A stretch of 18,675 nucleotides of DNA, taken from Bacteroidales bacterium (lineage in GTDB: Bacteria; Bacteroidota; Bacteroidia; Bacteroidales; UBA7960). A model generated the notes under the pieces. It searched no databases. It saw only the letters and a list, made by a program, of their open reading frames with translations, and was not told the origin of the DNA. Both the position numbers and the translations under genes were made by a program. Below, piece after piece: positions 16,401 to 18,675 of this stretch; within the stretch, counting starts at the first letter, position 1; the number at the start of each line of letters is the position of its first letter. The stretch is taken from the NCBI GenBank assembly GCA_007132395.1, contig SLOR01000147.1, positions 1 to 18,675 on the forward strand. The letters run 5' to 3'.

Positions 16401-18513
16401 CAACCATGCAAGAGGAAAGGTTTTCAGTGAGCTGATTGATTTGTTCATAAAAATCTTCCTTCCTGGGGTCCATCTCTATGATGGTCAAATCGGTATTGCG
16501 AGATTCGTTGCGTAAAATTTCCTGCTCCGGCAATTGCTCTACACTGTTGTTAATCACCTTCACCTCAGCTTTTATACGTTGGTTGTCAAGTATCTGGGCA
16601 AGCAGTTCATAATATTTATCGGCCATGTCGGAGCGGGGATTTATCACAAGTATGCGCAGGGTTGCCTGCCTCCATTCGTCAGAAGAAGTAATAAAGCGCA
16701 CAATACTCAGGGCAAAGCTGATATTGCGTCCCTTGCCACTCCACCATATATCAATAGATTTTTTCTTACGAAAACCTTCGTTTTTATCGTAGCTCAGATA
16801 CACCTGATTGTAATCCAGCTTCACAAAAGACTTTACAAGGCGCGCAAAGGCCTCAGGTTTTCGCGTATTTGCAGGCCAACCCATGAGGATAGTATTGGGG
16901 TCAAACCCTGAAAAGCCGTATATTTTGGAGATAGATTCAATGCCTTCATACACATCGCGGCAAACATGCCGGCGGGTAAACACGCCCTTACTCTCTTTCA
17001 CTTCTTCACTGATAATCTGCTGATTTTTGCTGAAAAGATTTTTCTCATCACGGCTTTCCACCAGCTCGAAGTTGGTAAATATACCCAGCTTACCCACCAA
17101 CGCTTTGGCCGTATCAATGAGATATGGGCGATTTTTGGCCCCACCGCTAAATAGAATAACATTGGGACGCCAGTTACGGGGCTCCTGATTACCTGTGGTG
17201 AGTTTGCCCAGGCCTGTTTTCACCAGGGAAGCCCACACACTATTCCAGGTATCACCGGTCTGCAGGGTAAGTTCCCGTCTTTTCAAAAACAGGAACAGGC
17301 CCACCAGCACCAGGGAAGCTCCTATCATGGCAACCACATCAAGCTGTATCATTACCACGATACAGGCCACTGCACCAATAATGCTAATAAGGCCGGGGAT
17401 TTTAAAAGATGGGCGAAAGTCGGTGCCGGCCCAGCTTTCAATAGCATAGGTGATATTCAAAAACCCGTAGGTAATAATAAAAAAGATGGTAACGATGCGG
17501 GCTATCACATCCAGCTCACCAATCAGGATACCTGAAAGGGCAATGATAAAAGTAAATATGAGGGCATTGCGGGGTTCGTTGGATGCGCCGAAGCCTTTGC
17601 CCAAAACCGCAGGAGTAATACGGTCGATGGAGGTGGCCTGCAATATACGTGGTGCACCCAATATACTACCCAAAGCAGAGGAAAGAGTAGCTCCCCATAT
17701 TCCTGCCACCACCAGTTGCGGCACCCAGGCTATCTGAAACAATACTGAAGGATTGTTGGCAAGCATATCGCGCGACACAGTATGGGAGAGAAAAAATGCA
17801 AGCCCCAGATACACCACCAACCCTACCAACACAGCGGAAATAGTTCCCACTGGAATATTTTTACGGGGATCCTTCAAATCGCCCGACATGGAAACCCCGG
17901 CTTCAAAACCCGTTACTGCGGGAAAAAATATGGCAAAAAGCGTTATCCAGGGCAAAGCTCCCTGCATGGGTGCGATGAGGGGCTGACTTGGATCAAAATC
18001 ATGATTTCCCAGAAAAACAGAAACCAGCGACAGCAACAGTGCCGCAAGAATAATATACTGTACCTTAAGGGCAAGAGAGGTGCTGATAAAGGTTAATATG
18101 GTGAGTACAAGTAATGCCCCGCCACCGGCAATTCTTATGTTGTTAAGACTGGCTTCCATGCCAAAAAAGTTCAGGAATACCTCAGCGAAACCAATAAGGT
18201 AAAGACTTACGCTAAAGGACAAACCCACGAAAAGTGCCAAACCCAAAGTACCCCCGATGGGAAGCCCCAGACTGCGCGAAATGATATAATAACTCCCTCC
18301 CGTTTCCACCTTTTTGTCGGTGGCGATGGAAGATACACTCAGGGAGGTAGTAAAAGAAATGATATGTGCCACCAGAATAATACCTATTGTGGCCCATAGC
18401 CCTGCCTGGCCTACAATCCAGGGCAAACGCAGATACATGATAACACCCAGTATGGTTAAGATAGAAGGAGTAAAAACACCACTAATAGCACCGAATTTCT
18501 TTGCTTTTGCCAT
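13402..18513 (-). CDS. SLC12-type cation-chloride cotransporter fused to a C-terminal P-loop ATPase
   Basis: 1703 residues from the ATG at 18513; the frame extends to an ATG at 18582, but homology begins here (AKKFGAISG) and a -7 promoter element lies inside the extension. Order: (1) 12 membrane segments, residues 14-411, of the amino-acid permease/SLC12 fold, with RLPWIVGQAG after TM1, FFPAVTG in TM6 and ATLSSALGSILGAPR in TM8; (2) the SLC12 cytosolic domain, about 448-712, starting NWRPNVILFSGG with PNTILMGWP further on; (3) about 670 unassigned, charged, mostly helical residues, 715-1390; (4) a P-loop NTPase, about 1395-1600, with Walker A GERNSGKT (1411-1418), Walker B VFIINDLE (1477-1484) and a sensor-1-like VLFVINVN; (5) a probable winged helix, about 1625-1700. 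The transporter should carry Cl- with Na+ and/or K+ across the inner membrane. Typical SLC12 proteins lack the last three parts. ATP-dependent control or scaffolding is inference. Confidence 0.9.
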   Translation of the reverse strand: MAKAKKFGAISGVFTPSILTILGVIMYLRLPWIVGQAGLWATIGIILVAHIISFTTSLSVSSIATDKKVETGGSYYIISRSLGLPIGGTLGLALFVGLSFSVSLYLIGFAEVFLNFFGMEASLNNIRIAGGGALLVLTILTFISTSLALKVQYIILAALLLSLVSVFLGNHDFDPSQPLIAPMQGALPWITLFAIFFPAVTGFEAGVSMSGDLKDPRKNIPVGTISAVLVGLVVYLGLAFFLSHTVSRDMLANNPSVLFQIAWVPQLVVAGIWGATLSSALGSILGAPRILQATSIDRITPAVLGKGFGASNEPRNALIFTFIIALSGILIGELDVIARIVTIFFIITYGFLNITYAIESWAGTDFRPSFKIPGLISIIGAVACIVVMIQLDVVAMIGASLVLVGLFLFLKRRELTLQTGDTWNSVWASLVKTGLGKLTTGNQEPRNWRPNVILFSGGAKNRPYLIDTAKALVGKLGIFTNFELVESRDEKNLFSKNQQIISEEVKESKGVFTRRHVCRDVYEGIESISKIYGFSGFDPNTILMGWPANTRKPEAFARLVKSFVKLDYNQVYLSYDKNEGFRKKKSIDIWWSGKGRNISFALSIVRFITSSDEWRQATLRILVINPRSDMADKYYELLAQILDNQRIKAEVKVINNSVEQLPEQEILRNESRNTDLTIIEMDPRKEDFYEQINQLTENLSSCMVVNSSGFFEEVNLVTKPTDERVKEEEKTEKPGFEILPKIKLAQREIVANEVHNIATHLQGLTHKYYNDSLNLIMEKGISYFAELQSLTEKTSEQLASTCKMDDEVEMKGEFLKILNDFSFQAQSKLKLLKHDILVNYKQILASGAQNYFRQTELRLRDMPAYLRVKYDWKEFRRLKADSFVTGLFKVWKIFRSRITGKPAVYNIKVERAARYYLYHKRLVEHAELYDAFARHTFESIIESRKILQDFYEMIEKGKSGAAGKDKMGKIVQMEKDRFKVAIALQKEREQDFYHELGHKLEARLLNDLQLFSNLLDRPGANFLSRAFPKACKNDPELLENLTHFPDNWHMNANLMTNKIYLDFLLQSLKNRIEAKIRKYHFDFNTSIHAFVLQPLQELKKTLEALHETGKNGEKPDRSGFREFAAEKHYDALFDEINTLFPELPLVLSIAGDDLSGNIENNRLELTQERVVSVRKTVEFSIASELIDYVKKQGMEFSNALAGQVAEIKDVVRLVNFNFFEETDDEIQGVHEKRELAEDFLKRVVSKQDQIQQLMAGYEASFGLGLKNAFAPLSSSIIAKTSGSIKKKFKAGESQKLWERVQDWNNQLVKGVQNQLVNVVYSKSESVLWMGKMEKNGHHLAFSNEEVYAYLDKYSPNQEVLNQLPFYYGKLFSGQSGIGEDFWVGMEDEVRQMGSAVKRFRNGQPGCIIITGERNSGKTSLGKYTMRQHFQAEEILNIRAPMECTASVELFEQSLLKALNSHNTQLDVALKRLQRPRVFIINDLELWWERTPEGTLVVERLMELIKAHHGKVLFVINVNIHALMLINELTSLHTWALAQVVCSGFDARELHDMVKLRHQAGGMKFSLDKKHESQISGWEYAGLFNRFFDLSRGNPGMTIGLWLASIKKVSGNTLYMEKLPKPDYSFLEKLNRDQLFYLLQFVYHLRLSMTRLAHTLDTDKEALENQLLNLWQSGILVEKFPGIYAINPALQQPLVKIMSEMKLL
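13405..14331 (-). other. P-loop (AAA+/STAND-like) ATPase and winged-helix part of the cotransporter fusion
   Basis: Domain call within the 1703-residue protein (residues 1395-1703). Walker A, GERNSGKT, is at 14283-14260; Walker B, IINDLE, with an acidic residue two positions after the Asp; and a strand ending in asparagine (VLFVINVN) sits where sensor 1 is expected. A later stretch, DARELHDMVKLRHQAGG, resembles the small helical lid of AAA+ proteins. The last 80 residues (RDQLFYLLQFVYHL to the end) look like a winged helix of the sort that follows STAND/Orc-type ATPases. Exact clan is undecided. Confidence 0.7.
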
Positions 18514-18535
18514 AGATTGAGGTTTTGGGTTTACC

Positions 18536-18543
18536 CAAAGATA
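18536..18543 (-). promoter_or_regulatory. Candidate -7 promoter element (TATCTTTG) for the cotransporter operon
   Basis: Read on the minus strand, TATCTTTG fits TAnnTTTG exactly. Transcription would begin near 18529, leaving about 16 bases before the ATG at 18513 and excluding the upstream ATG at 18582. No clear -33 TTTG is seen at 19-21 bases, so it is only a candidate. Confidence 0.45.
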
Positions 18544-18597
18544 TAATAAAAATGTTTTTGAGAAGAATATCCTTACATGCATTTGGATGCCTGCTCA

Positions 18598-18675
18598 ATG
18601 TCTTTTCTTACTTTTAAATGCAGCATGGCCGTAAACAAAATAATTCGCTTCATAGTAATACAACAGCGCCTGACA
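18598..18675 (-). CDS. Possible C-terminal end of an upstream gene entering from the right edge
   Basis: From the right edge, one minus-strand frame is open for 26 codons and ends with TGA at 18597-18595. It reads CQALLYYYEANYFVYG... and finishes with a basic tail (KSKKRH). The aromatic, protein-like composition suits the tail of a real gene, but 26 codons are too few to identify it or rule out chance. If real, it ends about 80 bases before the cotransporter start. Confidence 0.3.

Noticed and set aside
18514..18582. Longer N-terminus of the cotransporter from the ATG at 18582
   Set aside because: The 23 extra residues have no counterpart in SLC12 proteins, and the TAnnTTTG element at 18543-18536 lies inside them.

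Overview
The window looks like chromosomal DNA of a member of the Bacteroidota (class Bacteroidia or a close relative). The reasons are a propeller plus triple-tyrosine (Y_Y_Y) membrane sensor of the type abundant in that phylum, a long secreted YwqK/MORN_2-repeat protein, a lipoprotein adaptor with an SCG lipobox, little use of Shine-Dalgarno sequences, and two TAnnTTTG -7 elements in front of genes. I see no tRNA, rRNA, IS element, CRISPR array or phage gene. Coding density is high and no stretch over 300 bases lacks a gene.

Left block, minus strand (1-6226): a large cytoplasmic GH13 (alpha-amylase superfamily) enzyme of about 1218 residues is followed 23 bases later by a membrane sensor/regulator whose 3' end lies beyond the left edge. 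The two look like one transcription unit. No SusC/SusD pair, other glycosidase or sugar transporter is visible, so this does not look like a standard polysaccharide utilisation locus.

Middle block, plus strand (6462-12615): an RND efflux pair (lipoprotein membrane-fusion adaptor, then a 1036-residue HAE1/AcrB-type inner-membrane pump) without its outer-membrane channel. It is followed by a secreted protein made almost entirely of 22 MORN_2-type repeats. The first nine repeats form an exact three-fold 68-residue super-repeat.

Right block, minus strand (12612-18513): this is the most unusual part. A single 1703-residue polypeptide joins a complete SLC12-type cation-chloride cotransporter (12 membrane segments plus the SLC12 cytosolic domain) to about 670 residues of unassigned, mostly helical sequence and then to a C-terminal P-loop (AAA+/STAND-like) ATPase with a probable winged-helix tail. 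A small MscS-type mechanosensitive-channel gene follows 76 bases downstream. Together they suggest an ion and osmotic (cell-volume) homeostasis unit in which an uptake cotransporter carries its own NTPase module and is paired with a release channel. The transporter and ATPase assignments rest on visible motifs. The coupling between them, and the osmotic role, are inference.

The MORN-repeat gene and the MscS gene converge and share a TTAA at their stop codons, so no terminator separates them.
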